DNA of 64,000 nucleotides from Coprococcus sp. (GTDB lineage Bacteria > Bacillota_A > Clostridia > Lachnospirales > Lachnospiraceae). The stretch lies in the NCBI GenBank assembly GCA_017624085.1, contig JAGANU010000007.1, positions 1 through 64,000 on the forward strand, read 5' to 3'. Of the stretch, positions 62,543 through 64,000 are shown one piece after another (the first letter of the stretch is position 1; each line of letters begins with the position of its first letter). Made by a program: the position numbers and the translations under genes. The notes under the pieces were generated by a model. The model was not told where the DNA came from. It did no database searches and saw nothing but the letters and a program-made list of their open reading frames with translations.

Positions 62543-64000
62543 ATGTTGAATCCGGGAACAATGCTTAGCGGTCGATATGAGATTATCGAGCTTGTCGGGT
62601 CTGGCGGAATGTCAGAGGTATACAAGGCGAAATGTCATGTGCTTAACAGATTCGTGGCAATAAAGGTTTTGAAGGCAGAATTCAGCTCTGATGTAAATTT
62701 TGTATCAAAGTTCAGGGTGGAGGCACAGTCTGCAGCAGGACTGTCCCATCCAAATATTGTAAGTGTATATGACGTTGGGGAGGATGGCGGCATATACTAT
62801 ATTGTTATGGAGCTTGTTGAGGGTATTACACTAAAGGAGTATATTCAGAAGAAGGGCAGAATTGAACCTATGGAGGCAATTGATTTTGCCATACAGATTG
62901 CACAGGGGCTTCAGGCTGCACACAATCATCATACCATTCACAGGGATATCAAGCCACAGAATATTATAATTGGCAGCAACGGAACACTGAAGGTTACGGA
63001 TTTCGGAATCGCAAAGGCTGCATCATCAAGCACAACAACAACGAATGCCATGGGAAGCGTTCACTATATCTCACCTGAGCAGGCAAGAGGCGGATACAGT
63101 GACGAGAGAAGTGATATTTATTCATTAGGTATCACAATGTACGAGATGATTACAGGACATGTTCCGTTTGAGGGAGAGAACAATGTGTCCATTGCTCTGA
63201 TGCATATTCAGGGCGAGATGATATCTCCAAGAGAGTACTATCCTGATATTCCTACAAGTATAGAAAAGGTTATAAGAAAGTGTACACAGAAAAAGCCTGA
63301 GAGGCGATACCTGACGGCTGCATTTCTTATAGCAGATCTTAACAGAGTTAAGGAGAATCCAAACATCGACTGCATCGTTGTGCCAAAGACCAGTGTTCCC
63401 ACATCAAATACGATAGAGATGACAGATCAGGAAATGGCAAAGATTAAGACCGGAAGACAGGTTGAGGCGGATACAAAGGATGTACCACCTGTGAAGCCGA
63501 TGAGAAGTGAACCAAAGGTAAACAAGCCGGTTATGCCTCCTTCCGAATTTGATGAACTGTTCCCTGATGATGACGATGATTTGGAGGATGAGGCAGATGA
63601 GAAGCCATATAGAGGTGATTCTCAGGCTGATGATGGCTATGATGCTGAGGAAGAAGATATAGACCCAAGACTGAAAAAGATCGTTATGGTTTCAAGCATA
63701 GTAATTGCAGTTATCATTGCTTTGCTTGCAATTATTCTTGTAGTGAAGATTCTTGGCTGGAATCCATTTGGCGGATCAGGTGACGATAAACCAAGTAAAG
63801 AAGTCATTACAACAGAAGGAACAGCTGAGGATACAGAGGAAGAGACTGTTCCTATGGTAAATGTGGTTGGCCTTTACAAAACTGCCGCAGAGGAGCAGAT
63901 GAAGAAAAATGGCTTTACCAACTATACATTTGAGGAGAAAACCGATGATGTTGTAGAGGAAGGCTATGTTATATCTCAGAATATTCCGGACAGATCTATG
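62543..64000 (+). CDS. prkC: PASTA-domain Ser/Thr protein kinase PrkC (partial, runs off window)
   Basis: Membrane kinase sensing peptidoglycan fragments through extracellular PASTA repeats; controls cell-wall synthesis and spore germination in Firmicutes. The kinase domain (residues about 10-270) has GSGGMSEVYKAK, AIKVLK, HRDIKPQN (catalytic Asp135), DFGIAKA and the activation-loop SSSTTTTNAMGSVHY, likely autophosphorylated. Then a very acidic juxtamembrane stretch (near 330-375, DDDDDLEDEADE), a transmembrane segment (about 380-403) and the first PASTA repeat (VVGLYKTAAEEQM). ATG 62543 has TGGGAGGAA upstream. 486 codons are present with no stop before base 64000. Confidence 0.95.
   Translation, partial: MLNPGTMLSGRYEIIELVGSGGMSEVYKAKCHVLNRFVAIKVLKAEFSSDVNFVSKFRVEAQSAAGLSHPNIVSVYDVGEDGGIYYIVMELVEGITLKEYIQKKGRIEPMEAIDFAIQIAQGLQAAHNHHTIHRDIKPQNIIIGSNGTLKVTDFGIAKAASSSTTTTNAMGSVHYISPEQARGGYSDERSDIYSLGITMYEMITGHVPFEGENNVSIALMHIQGEMISPREYYPDIPTSIEKVIRKCTQKKPERRYLTAAFLIADLNRVKENPNIDCIVVPKTSVPTSNTIEMTDQEMAKIKTGRQVEADTKDVPPVKPMRSEPKVNKPVMPPSEFDELFPDDDDDLEDEADEKPYRGDSQADDGYDAEEEDIDPRLKKIVMVSSIVIAVIIALLAIILVVKILGWNPFGGSGDDKPSKEVITTEGTAEDTEEETVPMVNVVGLYKTAAEEQMKKNGFTNYTFEEKTDDVVEEGYVISQNIPDRSM

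Noticed and set aside
1..64000. Prophage, insertion sequence, toxin-antitoxin or defence island
   Set aside because: No integrase, transposase, phage structural, nuclease-defence or toxin motifs were recognised; the gene content is mostly core.

Overview
The window reads as chromosome of a low-to-moderate-GC, Gram-positive-type anaerobe of the Clostridia, most likely a butyrate-forming member of the Lachnospiraceae. Evidence: a phosphotransbutyrylase-butyrate kinase pair, a spore SASP gene, DUF4364 and DUF5688 genes, a sortase-anchored SpaA/VaFE surface protein, the DUF1385-prmC-prfA block, and the Firmicute order yicC-gmk-rpoZ ... priA-def-fmt-rsmB-rlmN-prpC-prkC. The species cannot be fixed from the sequence alone; a Coprococcus- or Butyrivibrio-like organism is an inference. 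I see no prophage, transposase, CRISPR array or rRNA. Almost all genes are on the + strand; the exceptions are a tRNA-Arg, a DUF4364 gene and a DUF1292 gene.

Region 1 (1-3.1 kb): the end of rpsB, tsf with an enlarged C-terminal half, an AzgA/PbuG-type purine permease, and a convergent tRNA-Arg(CCG) sharing a two-way terminator. Region 2 (3.1-13.3 kb): a tightly spaced run of an acidic membrane protein, rluF, ligA, metA, two tandem ROK proteins, a MATE exporter, a Y-family polymerase and its YolD-like partner. Region 3 (13.2-21.1 kb): an EAL c-di-GMP phosphodiesterase, a MoxR-DUF58-transglutaminase cassette, then mtnN-luxS (S-adenosylhomocysteine recycling and AI-2), closed by a strong terminator. 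Region 4 (21.2-27.7 kb): a 1344-residue thioester/SpaA/VaFE surface protein, ptb-buk and an alpha/beta SASP.

Region 5 (27.7-34.8 kb): protein quality control, tig-clpP-clpX and lon-engB, then DUF4364 on the opposite strand. Region 6 (34.9-41.4 kb): rho with a long leader and an N-terminal insertion, rpmE, DUF1385, prmC, prfA, hisC. Region 7 (41.5-48.6 kb): DUF5688, a TetR regulator, a lone receiver protein, rarA, a small membrane protein, a SEC-C protein, a UvrD-like helicase and DUF1292. Region 8 (48.6-64.0 kb): glgA, rqcH, yicC-gmk-rpoZ, then a MurE-like ligase leading into priA-def-fmt-rsmB-rlmN-prpC-prkC; prkC runs off the window end.

Most of the window is core information processing and proteostasis. 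The parts that look less ordinary are the divergent MurE-like ligase overlapping priA, the surface adhesin without a nearby sortase, the tandem zinc-site-less ROK proteins, the insertions in EF-Ts and Rho, a possible attenuator in the rho leader, and tandem or inverted repeats at the glgA, DUF5688 and SEC-C gene promoters. I did not find a clear new multi-gene defence or mobile system.
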